Source of the DNA: Ramazzottius varieornatus
Taxonomy: Eukaryota > Tardigrada > Eutardigrada > Parachela > Ramazzottiidae
Direction: 5' to 3'
DNA: 64,000 nucleotides
Assembly (NCBI GenBank): GCA_001949185.1
Contig: BDGG01000004.1
Span: 1,234,278 to 1,298,277 of the forward strand
In this document: positions 32,051 through 43,292 of the stretch, piece after piece
How positions within the stretch are numbered: position 1 is the stretch's first letter
How the letters are laid out: every line of letters starts with the position of its first letter
Program-made: the position numbers and the translations under genes
Notes under the pieces: generated by a model
Database searches by the model: none
The model's input: the letters and a program-made list of their open reading frames with translations, nothing else
Told to the model about the DNA's origin: nothing

Positions 32051-34189
32051 TTATACATCCGGCCTTTTTGGATCGCTGGCTCTCTTCGTGTCTTGACGTT
32101 CCCAAATCTGTACAAAACCAGTCGCACAACATTACGTGCTCTCTAATAAGACGGCGGTCTTCAGACCCTGTGGGATGGATATGAGAACTGTACCTGTATG
32201 TATGATTCCGACAGGGTGATCATCTGCGGTAGTACTTCCGTAACGTGAAGATCCTGCATCTCGAACCATTTCGAAGTACCTTTGTGCAGAACGAAGACCC
32301 GATACGTGCCTTTGCGCGCTTCGCCGTCGTGGACCACATTGGCGATCAGGTCGTAGGTCGTACACTTGTGCTTCTTGCGATGCTCATCCTTCAACAATTC
32401 TCCAAAATCGACGTTTCTGCAAAAATTAATACGATAAACACATTCACCCCCACGTTGCATTAGCGTCTGATGCTTCCAAGATACCTACCTGATAGGAAAG
32501 TTGACGATCGTCGTATTCTTTTCCACGAAAAATGTGTTGTTGTTAAATCTCTGCAAATAGAGAATGGCCAAGCGATTGTGGATGAAAACAGCGCGAGAAA
32601 ACCAAACGGACGAACCTTAATGTTTAAGAGAAGGTAAGGCGGAAGTTGCGTCAGTTCGAACCGCTTCAGAGTGGAGTCCTTATACGTCTTGTACTCTTTC
32701 TCCTGAATGCCGTTAAACTTTTGAAGAAGCGTGAAGAGCGGCACCTGAGGAATGATATTCTCATCTTTATCATCGGAAAACAGCGGCATGGGCGGAAGAT
32801 CGCAGGTCAGAAACAGGTAAGGCGTCTTGGTCGTCTTCTCTCGGTACTCTGGAAGTTTCTCCAGTTCAGCTTTCTGTTCTGCCGTCTGCAAATCCATACC
32901 GCTCCTGTAGCAGTAATGTAATGGTACCGTGATGAATGGAGACGTAAAGCGGACTTACCGCTTCAACCGGAGGCAACTTATTCTCGTGAACATTCATTTT
33001 GCCGCGGAAGGTTTTGTATATGACCGTGTTGGAATTCTCGTCCCCGTTCAGACTCTTGTGCATTGCGTTGAGAAACCAGCATATAAAATCAACGGCGTCA
33101 CCTAACCAAAAGAGAAAAGTACTACCCCTAGCTAGACCGAGCTTACGAACGGTGAAATCGAACGAAGAACTTCCGGTACGCACCTTGTTTGGTGAACTGG
33201 AACTTTTTCTTGCTACACAGTACGACAGCCTGGAGCATTTCGTGTGGGCTAACATGTGCTTTGAACTTCCGGCTGTTCCACATTTTACGAATGAGTTCGC
33301 CGAAACGCTGGACAAGTAAGACCATAATGTCTCCTGGCGGGCGTCTTGCCAGTTCGCCAGCGTAGTTAGCCTCCTTTAAGAAGTAGTCGCGAACAGGTCG
33401 AACATTGGACAAAGCCTGCGACAATAGAACCGCATAAGCCATATAACTGGTTCATATCAAAATTCTCTAATCAGAATTCCGGAAACATACCTGGAATACG
33501 GCGTTGCAGTAATCATTGGCTTTGATGTTGTTGAGCCCAAGAACACCGGGAAGGTACGACGAGCCATCGTAGGCGATCGTCAGGCGGTTCTTGGCTTCGA
33601 GAGACTTGATTTCCGTGTCCGAAAAAAGCGGCTTCACGTTATACTGCAAAAGGGTCCAGTCGTTATAAGCTGACGACGGAATTTCCGTCTTCTTGCAAGG
33701 GATTTTGTGGGGGATAGCTTACCGTGATATCTTCCAAGGACTGATCGAGGATTTCATATCCGTCAGGAAGACAGTAGAAACGGAGTGAGGACAGGTTAAG
33801 AAAGACATGGTGGCTCTGCTCAACGCTGTGAGTATACGCGTGGGTGTTATTTCCTCGGCCTTGGAAGTATTTCCCACACACGAGACAGGCATAAACGTTA
33901 AGGTGGGATAAAGAGACGGAGCACAGCTTCTCGAAGTCGAAATCCAGCACACTGCGGCTGATTGTGTCTAAATACGGGCATTGACGCGACATGGGATTCT
34001 CCGCGTTACGCTTCTTCCAGTCGGGCCGGGATACAACCATGTCTCCGTCATCATCCTCTTCAGCCTCTCGCTTCACTCCCTTAGCAGATGGTTCTGTTCA
34101 GAGAGAAATCTTCGATTATTACATGCATCGAAACAATTAGCGTTCTTTAACGTACCAGTATCCGCCGGAGTGACAGTTTCCCCAACCAT
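32051..34189 (-). CDS. USP39: USP39/Sad1, tri-snRNP-associated pseudo-deubiquitinase
   Basis: USP39 (yeast Sad1) is a U4/U6.U5 tri-snRNP splicing factor. Nine exons: 34189-34156, 34093-33723, 33643-33491, 33415-33184, 33101-32959, 32885-32616, 32550-32489, 32416-32194 and 32107-32051 (514 aa). The N-terminal UBP zinc finger reads CSVSLSHLNVYACLVCGKYFQGRG and THSVEQSHHVFLNL. The USP-like domain starts at YLPGVLGLNNIKANDYCNAV, where the motif differs from the active USP cysteine box as in other USP39 proteins. Then come RRPPGDIMVLLVQRFGEL, HVSPHEMLQAVVLCSKK, NGIQEKEYKTYKDSTLKRF, FFVEKNTTIVNFPI, TTYDLIANVVHDGE and the end SESYIQIWERQDTKRAS. The tiny first exon and the last exon were placed by phase and family identity. 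Confidence 0.95.
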
Positions 34190-35413
34190 GTTTCCACTGC
34201 CAGTGTCCGTCCTACTCAAAGACAGACGAAACCAACTCACGCAATTAACAGGAGAAAAGCAAGCAAAGAGTTCGCAAGAAGTAGAATTCTGCAAGAAGGA
34301 CTTAGGACCGCAAGTGTTTAATTTTCCACTTTTACACATAACAGTCATTCCAGAGGTTGATACGGCGCTCGAGCAGAGCAAGAAATCGGATTAGCGTAGG
34401 GATAAGCCAATTGAAAGGAAGCACGTGGGCGGAGCCGAACCGACTGAACCCACTAATGTGCTCGGTGCTTAATTCCCGAGTAAGGCATACGGGCCGTTAC
34501 TCGAGTGCGTAAGAAATCCGAGTAATGCTCCAACTGAGCTTTTCTGTGGGTATTTCATCCCAAAAGTTTTTTAGAACTTCAGATTTGCTTTCAAGACGTC
34601 CCACCGAGGTGTTAACCGCCCCTCTAACTGCATCTTTCAGGGTTTAACGTTGGTTATTAATTATGCGTCAAACTGTAGCAACGACTGCACGCTTGACTGT
34701 GATTTTGTTAAACTAGAAAACTGTGGGTCAACCTAGAACTTGACTGTGGGTGTAACTGTGAATTTCGAAAATTCGATGAGACTGCAACATCAACTGTGAC
34801 TTTTGCCACAATAGGAACTGTGTCTGTAACTGTGGCTTTTGCCACTTTCTGGATTTCACTTTGCCTTTAACTGCAGCTTTTCGTATCTAGATTCACTTGA
34901 GCTTCAAGCAGTTGGAACTGGAAATCACTTTTTCCGTTGTTGTATAAGAACTGGAAACTTCGTGTGATTTGACATCGCATCTTCCCACAAATTCATTATT
35001 TTGGAAAATTGATGGAGGGTTTGCAAAACCTTCCGGAGAAGTTACGCTATTCGGCTGGATCGCGTAGCGGGTCTAAACCTCAGCCGATTAGAGTAAGGAA
35101 TGGGCGGGACCAAAGTCTTGCGCTACTCGAATTTCTTGCGCTGCTACTCGAGTTCCGTATAGACCTCTCAGTTAACTCTACAGTAGCAGTTGATGGACCA
35201 ATGGTGACGGTAAGGGGTGGAGCGAAGCAACACATTATGGTTGTTTCACTAAACGAAAATTCGGACTAAACCGAATTGACCGATCATCATGAGATTAGGC
35301 AGCTGAGATAGCAATTTCAAGCTCGTCACTTAGACTTATCTCTCAACTTTCAAGCTTGACATTCATCTTCACTTCCGGCGGAATCAAAATCTGTAGCTAC
35401 TGCACTCGCGAAC
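34190..35413. other. USP39 / MED11 divergent spacer
   Basis: 1.2 kb without a supported gene. It contains the degenerate repeat listed separately, and an 86-codon plus-strand frame (35009-35269) with no family features. Confidence 0.35.
34670..34870. repeat. Degenerate tandem repeat with AACTGTG units
   Basis: At least six imperfect units sharing AACTGTGnCTTTTGCCAC-like or AACTGTGnnT cores occur in one orientation over about 200 bp. Spacing is irregular (roughly 25-45 bp), which suggests an old tandem array or a cluster of binding sites. Confidence 0.4.
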
Positions 35414-36028
35414 ATGGAGGAGTTAGCTCAGCGAGATGAACGTTTACAGGATCTCGAAAAGGTGGACAAGGAAATCATCCAGATGATCACGACGGCCAGT
35501 AAGTCTGTTTCCGTGAGCGAATTGCTTTACTTCCAGTCGCAACTCTGACCGTTGTCCGAGACTCTGGGTCTCTGGTTGTCTGAAGTTCGGCTTTGCTACT
35601 TTTAGGCACCATCATGACGGAGCTAAGCAAGGAGAAGCCAGCCTTAAAGACGGCAGAAAACCATGTGGCCACATTCGTCAAAACTCTGGAGACCGTCGAC
35701 AAAATCTTGACCCAACAGATGGCTCATCTTGGCCAGACTTCCAGCGGTACGTGAAGTATTCTCTCTCACGTCCGAAACTGTTGCCGTATGCAGTACGCGA
35801 CGAACCATGATGTGCTTCATAGCTGGATCACACGAAGGAACGCATTACGACTGCGCCAAGGAGCGCGAAATCATGGTGCGTTGTTCGGAAGATCTACAAG
35901 AGCGACTTGATATGTTAGCGGAAGAACGGACCAAGTACCTTGCTGCACTAGCCAACGAAAGGTCCTTCGTGGTCGATGTCGACGACGAAATGGACTACGG
36001 TCCCCAAGCAGGAGGCGTTGACCGATAG
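35414..36028 (+). CDS. MED11: Mediator complex subunit 11
   Basis: MED11 is a small head-module subunit that pairs with MED22 and contacts TFIIH. Three exons, 35414-35498, 35606-35746 and 35823-36028, give 143 aa, close to the usual 115-140. Matches are the N-terminal helix DERLQDLEKVDKEIIQMI, the family core TIMTELSKEKP directly after the first junction, a second long helix (KTLETVDKILTQQMAHLGQ) and a C-terminal helical segment (SEDLQERLDMLAEE). The acidic tail (VVDVDDEMDYG) is an addition. Introns are 107 and 76 bp. Confidence 0.82.
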
Positions 36029-36480
36029 TACGGACTCCCTTTTTGTGTATAGCTGAATATTATAGCTGAATATATTACGGTTCCCGAGAAGAACTTCGTT
36101 GTTCTTCTGACTGTGATACTTCGTTGTTCTCGAAGAATTTTGTTTTACTGACAGTTTTTGTAACATTACAGTAATCGAGATCAGAGTGTTCAGGGCTTAT
36201 GATAAAATGGGTCTCTGGTGGTCATGAAGACTGCGCTAAGAATGAAAGGAATGCGAGTACAACTAAAAAGTACAGCAGATCAACGGTAAGTGAGAGTCGT
36301 CGCATGTAGGTAGTGAGCAAGAACTTCAAAGTGGCAAGGCCTTAAGGGAAGAGTAGGGAGGAACATCACATGCGAGATAAAACACGAAGACTTAACTTAG
36401 GCCAAAAATTCAGATCGCTACAAAAGAACAAACTCGATAAAGTAGAACTTCTTTCCGGCTAGAGCAATCGGAGAACCGGT
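36029..36480. other. Convergent spacer, MED11 / zinc-finger gene
   Basis: About 450 bp of 3' sequence. A local duplication of ATTATAGCTGAATAT and a repeat of GTTGTTCT near 36.05-36.15 kb are the only structure seen. Confidence 0.3.
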
Positions 36481-39142
36481 TTAGGCCTTGTCTTCAGGCC
36501 ACTCGAATGCCGTATCGAATCCCAAAGATCGTCGGAAGAGAATCACATCCTTCTCGGCTTGCTCAAAATTCTCTTTAGTCAGATGAACGTAAAAGTCCTT
36601 TGAGGCGACTGCAAAGAGCGAAAGACGAATATAGTAGGTGATGGCGGAAACGTTGTTACCGGAGAGCTTTCTTACTTCCGGACATACGACTACACAATTG
36701 GAGATAGCGGACTTGATCCTCATCGATAGGATGCGCTGAGTACAATCCCTGCGACTCCGTCACCGGAGCACCGCTGACTGTTTTGAGGATACTGCGCTCT
36801 TTGATATCCATATTGACGTCCATTGCTGCATCCGGAGGAAACTGACCGTCTTTCGAGATATCGCTGGCTCCTCCGGCTTCTTTGGCCTGTGAAGGTTGAG
36901 TCTTGAAAGACGTGGAAAAGCCAAGAGGGAAACCCTTCTTTTCACTTGGTTGTCCACTCCTTTCTTGAACGCTGGGCGGAAAGCGATGACTGAGCGAGGT
37001 GAATTTACCGACTTTCTCCCCGCTGCAATTATGCTGTTCGCGAGTTCTACCAATCCCTTCACTGGTCAGGGCATGAATCTGGTCAGCAAATGTTTTTGCC
37101 TTCTGCATTTCGGCAACTTCTCTGACAGTCAGCCAAGTGATCTGATCTTCTTTCTCTTCCGAATCGCGGCGTTTATCCCTTGAATTTCTCGCTGTTGATT
37201 CAGCCTGTAAAATACCACATACCTAATCCATGTTCGGTACCTCTTTGCATAATACAGTACGAGGGAAAGGTTGTAAAGTTAGCCGCCCCATACCGGGCTT
37301 GTAAAGTTAGCCGTCTAAGTTCGCCTGTTCTCTACTACTCAATCCCAAACTTTTAAGGATAGATGGAAAGATAAAATAATGAGCTGTCGAATGGTAATAG
37401 GCACAGTCAACACGAGAAGTTAGAGAATCCAAGAGATCCGCAATTAAAAGAACGTTGAAACCTCATGTTAAACAGCCAAGACTGACAATCAAATAGTCAA
37501 TCAAGCGATAGGCGCCACAGCCGTGGCTAACTTTACAAACCCAGTATGGGGTGGCTAAGTTTACAACCTTTACCTCGTACAGGAAAGTACGTTTTTTGAC
37601 TAGATGTCGCAAACCTCTGAAAAACCTTGGTTTTTGCATGAATCGATGGACATAGAGAACACTTGCGCCGCGAGGCTCTTGCCATACGCCCTCGCATCAC
37701 GAGCATCCGGTACTTGTGCATAACGAATCTCTGGTTTGGGAAAAGACCGCGTGGTGCGGTAGTGCTTCTTTTCTTCGGCTCGGGTTTCTCGATGACTCTT
37801 GTACAGAAGAGTCTTTGGCGGCTTATCCCTTTTCAGGACTTTCTGCAACTTGGTCGCCCCTGCGGACAAAGCTTTGGGGCTCGCCCATGGAACAGCTTCG
37901 ATACGTACGCCAGTGGCGTCCTCGTTATCCGCCACTCTAACAGCGTCATTGTGCTTCGGCTCCAAAATGACTTCGTGACGCGAACTACTCGTCAGGCTTG
38001 CTCTTACATCCGATTTCTTGTTACTTTCAGCATTGGGCGTGTCCACTTGCGGGTCGACCACCATATTGCTTGTCGATAAGTCAGCGCTGGACTTGCCTAA
38101 AATTCGAACAAAAATAGGGGATGAAATTTTGTCGAAATTTTATATGTTCGAAAAAACAATTTTTTTCGAAGAACATATAACTACCTTGAACTGAAAGCAC
38201 CGAACGCAGGCTCAGTGTAGGTGCATCAAGATCTTTCTCATGTTGTGAAAATTCGGCGACCTTCATAAAAAACTTCGCGGGTGATCGCTGGCACATTTCC
38301 TCATTGCCCTCAGGTCCCGGTTCGAAAGTTATAAAGTTCGAATTCAACTGCCTTATACGTGTTGGAGACTCTGTCTTTACAACCAACTCCAATGCATCCA
38401 CCTTGTCGGTCATCAGTGGTATGGCTTTCTTCGGAGCTAGCGGAGCTGGCTTGACGAACTGGCGCTTGATAGCAGACGGGTGCTCGGACCGGAGATGCGC
38501 TTCTATGTGACCCCACTCGGACGATGTATACGCAAGAGTTCTTCCCACACTTTCCTTACAGGGCAAACACACAAAAAGCTTCTCCGACTGCACCACCCTG
38601 TTGTTTATGTTGGACAGCGTCTCGAACTCGATGAATCTACGCAGCTCCGAATCTTCGACTGGCGTAGCAGCTGGCGAAGACAACTTCACCATATTCATCT
38701 CCGCTAGAAAAAGACTCAGATTGCAATTATAACCAGAAACCACAACAAACACTAGTCTTATCAACATCCAAAGGCAATTTTATTCAGACCAGAAATTGAC
38801 GTCTATGTTACAAACGTATATAATCATGTGCAATTAGCGTGGCTATATATAAGGCAGGCAGGCAGGCGGTAACTTACCTCCAGCGAAAGACTGTGTTTGC
38901 ATTCTCTGCTCTCGGCCTAATCGAAAGTACTGCTGAGGTCGAACTGCAGCTTCCAACGGTCGTAGTTGATCAGCATGTTGGTGGCGTACATGACGATGGA
39001 TGGCGTAGCGCGCGTGCTCGCTGTGACCGCATAATTTACACCGGAACTCTCTTTTTCCTGCGTCACCGCTTGTCGATGCAGCCACCGACGATGTAAATTC
39101 AATCACTCGAGCGATTATGTCCTCGTCGTTGCTGCCAGGCAT
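36481..39142 (-). CDS. Two-zinc-finger nuclear protein of unknown function (640 aa)
   Basis: Five exons splice in phase: 39142-38878, 38703-38185, 38096-37615, 37204-36676 and 36608-36481. Exon 1 has a C2H2-like finger (FRCKLCGHSEHARYAIHRHVRHQH). Exon 2 has a second, longer one (LFVCLPCKESVGRT...WGHIEAHLRSEH), both starting CxxC and ending HxxxxH. The rest is polar: a Lys-rich segment (KLQKVLKRDKPPKTLLYKSH), a possible helix DQITWLTVREVAEMQKAKTF and a compact C-terminus (DFYVHLTKENFEQAEKDVIL). The two-finger layout is reminiscent of transposase-derived or BED-like proteins, but I do not recognise the family. The 407-bp intron between exons 3 and 4 contains a 318-bp MITE. Confidence 0.65.
37260..37577. 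mobile_element. MITE of the psq-transposon family (in zinc-finger gene intron 3)
   Basis: 318 bp flanked by TA on both sides. Ends CGAGGGAAAGGTTGTAAAGTT and its near complement are followed by a second subterminal copy (TTGTAAAGTTAGCC). The element at 22972-23634 has the same ends with GTTATTGAGTTAGCC. Both also share the internal word GCTGTCGAATGGTA. No open frame of note lies inside, so it is a non-autonomous derivative. Confidence 0.82.
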
Positions 39143-39857
39143 GTTTGACCTATCCTCAGACAGTGTGAGAGACAGCGTTATCGACTGTAACACCAGCCAA
39201 ACATTGTTATTCAAGTCAAGCTTGAGGGTACGTACACCTTGGTAGATAAGTATAAACATAGTCGTACCTTGTCGTACCTTGTATTCAATCCTTTCTAAAT
39301 TAATCAAAACGATGTCAAGTCCGAGCCCTCGAAGTCCTGTGCAGAGCTTTCACGGTGCATTGCTCTGAGGCTAGGGTAACTCTGGCTTCCGGAACAAAGG
39401 CGTGAGGCTTCACGACACTGCAAAAGATCGTCGAAGATGAGCGAAGATGCCAAAGAAGATTCAGCCGATTTCGCGGCGGAAATATCAATAGACTGCGTGC
39501 GCAAAATCAATCAACCGCTCACATTTGCCCTCTCACATTACGACTGTCACATTTGGTCCGGACCGACTCCACCCCGACTTCGGTATTGGGCGAAGGCCAA
39601 ATGTGAGCCGTCAGCCGCCATGTGAGCAGCTGATGGCTCACAAACTCGGCGATGAAATGTGAGAACGACGAACCGAAATTTCCACCCCGCACATGTTTCT
39701 GAAATTCCGCTGACTCAGATCATTAGAACAGCAACATCGGGAATTAAGACGCAACGGAAGTGCCCAAGTTTTGATATGTAGTTTGATTCAAATACCGGTA
39801 TAACCATAGCAAGAAGAAGGCCGCCTTTTCAACCTTCGCTCTTTCGGTGCTTCTATA

Positions 39858-41713
39858 GTGGAAAAATTCTGTGCTCGTGCGTTTTGGCCAGGAATGGCGG
39901 ACGATGGATGGAACGGACTCGATCTCCTGTGGGAAGCAGCGCTTTCCCGTGAGTCGGCTGATGCAGACTTATTCGATGTCGTCAGCTTTGAAATTACCTC
40001 CAGCACTCCAGCAGTAACGCTGCTCTCTTCACCTGGACAATTATCTATGACTCTCCCGGGCAATCAGCCAGAAAGAACCGGCACTAGCAGCAGGCCGTCT
40101 GTAACGAGCGGACGTCCAGCGCAAGTGCATGACGCACCATCAGCGTCGTCTTCTGCTGCTCTAGTTAACAGGGAGAGATCAAAAACAGGAAAAGATTACG
40201 CGAATCCAAACCATGGACTTCGGACGCAGGTCGACAGCGACGTGACAGAGATTCCGAAGCCGAAAAGACGGTCGAGGAAAGAAATGGACAGCGACACTAC
40301 TGCGCCTCGTCCGAAGTTAACCCGCGAAGAGGAAACTTATGAGAGACTGCTGGCCGTCGATAATATCAATCTCTATCAGTATCTTCCTGGAAAAGAGTGT
40401 ACTCTCGCGTGGAAGGTGGCTCTACGCCACTCCTTAAGAAACTTATCGGCCTACAGAACCAGAACTCATGCCGGAAACTGAGAAAGAAATCAACGCACAG
40501 AAGAAGAAGGACGCCGATGCTTTGCATAGTTTTCGGGTTCTTGTTGATCGAAAAGGGAAAGAATACAAGGAGAAGCATCCAAAGCGCCCACGAGAATCTG
40601 GCGGTGAGGAGGATTCAATACAGTCGACCAAGTGATTCAGTCCCTTGTGGAGAAGAAAGATAGTCAGCCTTCGGCTGTACTCAAGGTCGACCAAAGCAGC
40701 TCCGGCGCAGTGAACAGAAACGAAAGTCTGATTCGTGGGATTAGCATAGGCAACAAGGCTACAGCGCCACTGTATTCTGCCGGCAACAAAGATACCTCAG
40801 ATGAAGCCGAAGAACCCGCTCAGGATGTCCGACCTCACTTGAGTAAGACTCGTTTACGACGAGTCAACAACCCTGCGACAGTCGTCCGCACTTAACCGCT
40901 CTTTCTCGTTTGAGTTGAAGATTTACCTCAGCCCGTCAGAGGAAAGGCCAAGTTTTTACCAGAAGCCACAGGTAACCCTTTCCGAAACTGAGATACAGAA
41001 CATATCTGCAACGGATGGAACAGAGCTACGTCTGTCACAGAGACCAGCAAAGCAGCCGGAAAAGCTGCGATAGCCACAGCGTATCGTAAAGCTCTGGCAA
41101 AAGACGGAACGGAACAAGAACAGCAGTTTCCCGAAGGTTGACCAGCGAAATTCACCTTACATAATATTTTGATGAAAACAATCTCCACCTCAACTAAGGG
41201 AAAATCTGTGTTTCTGAATGGATTCGATTTACTGCGATTCGCTCGAAACGATTGATCCGCGCAGAAACGTTCTCATGATACAGCAAGATCGAGACAAAAC
41301 TTTCTAGTCCTTTCAAGCCTTTGTCTCAAGCGCGGACTTCCGTCGCAGCCCTTAGTGTGCTACTCTGTTCTCGGCAAGATGTTTATCAAAGTGAATGACG
41401 CTGGTTCTTGAGCCCTCCCTTCGAGGACCACTCGCCGAATCCGCGCCGCGGATCTCCTCCAAACTTATAACACCGCTGCTAGTCAGGTCGGAGCTATGCG
41501 TGACTTGGACAAAATCGAAAGACAGATCAATATGGAAGAGCGCAAGAACGATCGCGAATGGCAGAAGGAGAAGTTCGCGAAAGAACAGTAGCTCAAAGAA
41601 AAACAGCTGGAAATCCGTCTGACCGAAGTAAAAGAACGTGCAGAAGATCGTCAGATTCTATTTCAAACTATTACGACTCTGCGATACGTTCTGATTAACT
41701 ACGTAAAGAAATA
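39858..41713 (+). pseudogene. Broken accessory ORF(s) of the Harbinger-type element
   Basis: A 207-codon frame (39858-40481) with a basic stretch (PKPKRRSRKEM) is followed by shifted frames (40632-40895 and one near 41490-41710). The last carries a coiled-coil-like segment (ERQINMEERKNDREWQKE) interrupted by an in-frame TAG and ending LRYVLINYVKK. Harbinger elements usually carry a second Myb/SANT-like gene. I do not see a clear SANT domain, so identity as that partner is inferred from position. Confidence 0.4.
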
Positions 41714-42595
41714 ATCCACGGTGGTAGGAAGCCGGTAGACCAAGCTTAAATGAAGAGAAACGAAAAACGGTTGCTGTTTTTGCGAATACATTTGGGTTTC
41801 CAAGTATATTTTAAGAAACGGAGGATCGACGCCAAATTCTTTCCGGACAAGAGGAAAGCCGTAAATCCATGTCATACAGTTAGTCAGAACAGCAGCCACT
41901 AAATATGTTTTAGCCACCTGCTGCCAGTATATTTTCTAATTTGTTTCATAATTTGCGATCGCAAAATCAAGTGCTATCGCCATGAAACCGTACTCTACAG
42001 TCGCTCTAATCTGCGACATTGTGTTGTTAAAAACTCTCTGTTCTTCTGTCAGGTGGCTGCCTTTGTAGGGAACTTGAATCTCTTCACTGGGAGAGTATCC
42101 CTTGTCGCCGAAGAAACACATTTCCCTTCCCCACTTGTCGCTGAGGTGGCGCAGTCGCTCGCGCATGTTGCTTTCTCCCAACATGAAACCGTCATGACGG
42201 CGACCTGCACAGGGACCATACATATTCGCGATTATACCATCTAGAGTGCATATACTTTGAAACTTCATGACGTGCTTCCGCGAGTGTCCGCTGTATTGCT
42301 CCCTCTGATGTCTTTTGGGACGACAAATTGCTCGGGCAGTTCCAGCGATTAAGCCCCAACAATTATCTGTAACAAACAAATGCTCTGGACTTCCGAGCTT
42401 TTTTTGGTATGAACAGATTGCCAAGGACCTACTATAATACCCACAGGCCCAATGTATGGCATTAGCATGGAGATCTACGCGTCCCCTAGTCAGCCATGGT
42501 TGATAAATGTTTTCTAACAGGTGACTGTGCTTGCTGTATATGAAAAAGCTGATGAACCCGCGGAAGCGAAACATTCGTGTCAGCTGAGCTGACAA
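41699..42595 (-). pseudogene. Inactivated DDE_Tnp_4 (Harbinger/ISL2EU) transposase
   Basis: The core reads GTARAICRPKRHQREQYSGH, then the second catalytic region GIIANMYGPCAGRRHDGFML with its Asp, then CFFGDKGYSPSEE, and MSQIRATVEYGF with the third acidic residue. The first catalytic Asp, normally in the IDGT motif, is Ala here (LIAGT). An in-frame TAG at 41936-41938 separates the body from a C-terminal part that stays in the same frame (VAKTYLVAAVLTNCMTWIYG) and matches the family's end. The N-terminus is not recovered. Loss of a catalytic residue plus a stop means it cannot be an active transposase. Confidence 0.75.
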
Positions 42596-42936
42596 CCGGC
42601 GAGCTATCGTCCCATTCTTCTGCCGCTGTCTTTCCGGTAACCATTTTGGTAGCGGTCGGGGTGAGTCCGCTTTCTTTTATGGATGGAAGTTCTGTAGAGT
42701 CTGGATGTTGGAGGGTGGCAAAGGTTAGCAGATGATCAATTTAATAATCAGAAAACGGAAAATCCGAACTGTGGGATGACGAAATGTGACGGATGATCGC
42801 AGTTGCGCACGTGAAAAGCAAGATGCTCACGTTTCCGTCACCAAAACCTCGACAAAGGTCGATTTAGGGCGGAGTTGATTCAGTCATGTGAGAGATTATG
42901 CGAGAGTTCGAAATGTGATCGGTTGATTGATTTTGC

Positions 42937-43292
42937 TCACAGTTCCTAATAGATGACTGCCAGATGATGTCGCCCTTGCCTGAGCAAGAGCGTATGAGTC
43001 AGTCAGCCGTGAGTTTCAAAGACATTGGAGCGCGCAGCCCGTATGAACCGACCCGACCTATCTTCGGAACCGCAACAAAACAACTGAAGTTTGAAGTTTG
43101 AACGGCACGGTCTAGTTCGGTCTCCGCGACTCAGTAACTTACCCGCAGAAGCGGCCTGGTATGTATCCATACGATATTTTGCCAATTGTTACGTAGATTT
43201 CACAAAAAGGTCCAGACTCGTCGCTCCAGTAATGCAGTTTCGCTCTAAGAACACGTTTGTGATGCTGAGATACGTTTGATGTAAGGGAAAAC
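42937..43292. other. PPIL4 upstream region
   Basis: 356 bp between the Harbinger end and the PPIL4 start. It includes one TGAGTCAGTCAG patch (42995-43006), an AP-1/MARE-like core TGAGTCA. No gene is seen. Confidence 0.3.

Larger units (their letters stand above)
39501..42936 (-). mobile_element. Decayed Harbinger/ISL2EU-type DNA transposon
   Basis: Inverted ends GCAAAATCAATCAACCG (39501) and its complement (to 42936) bound about 3.4 kb. Similarity extends inward for about 30 bp (CACATTT). Both subterminal regions are crowded with TCACATTT/AAATGTGA words in both orientations, as expected for transposase-binding sites. Inside are a minus-strand DDE_Tnp_4 transposase remnant and broken plus-strand accessory frames. 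The target-site duplication is not clear. Confidence 0.75.

Noticed and set aside
35009-35269. 86-codon frame upstream of MED11
   Set aside because: No family features and it lies in the divergent promoter spacer. Insufficient support.
39437-39625. Open frame running into the left end of the Harbinger element, as if a gene had been interrupted
   Set aside because: No continuation of the frame or of any recognisable protein was found beyond the right end of the element.
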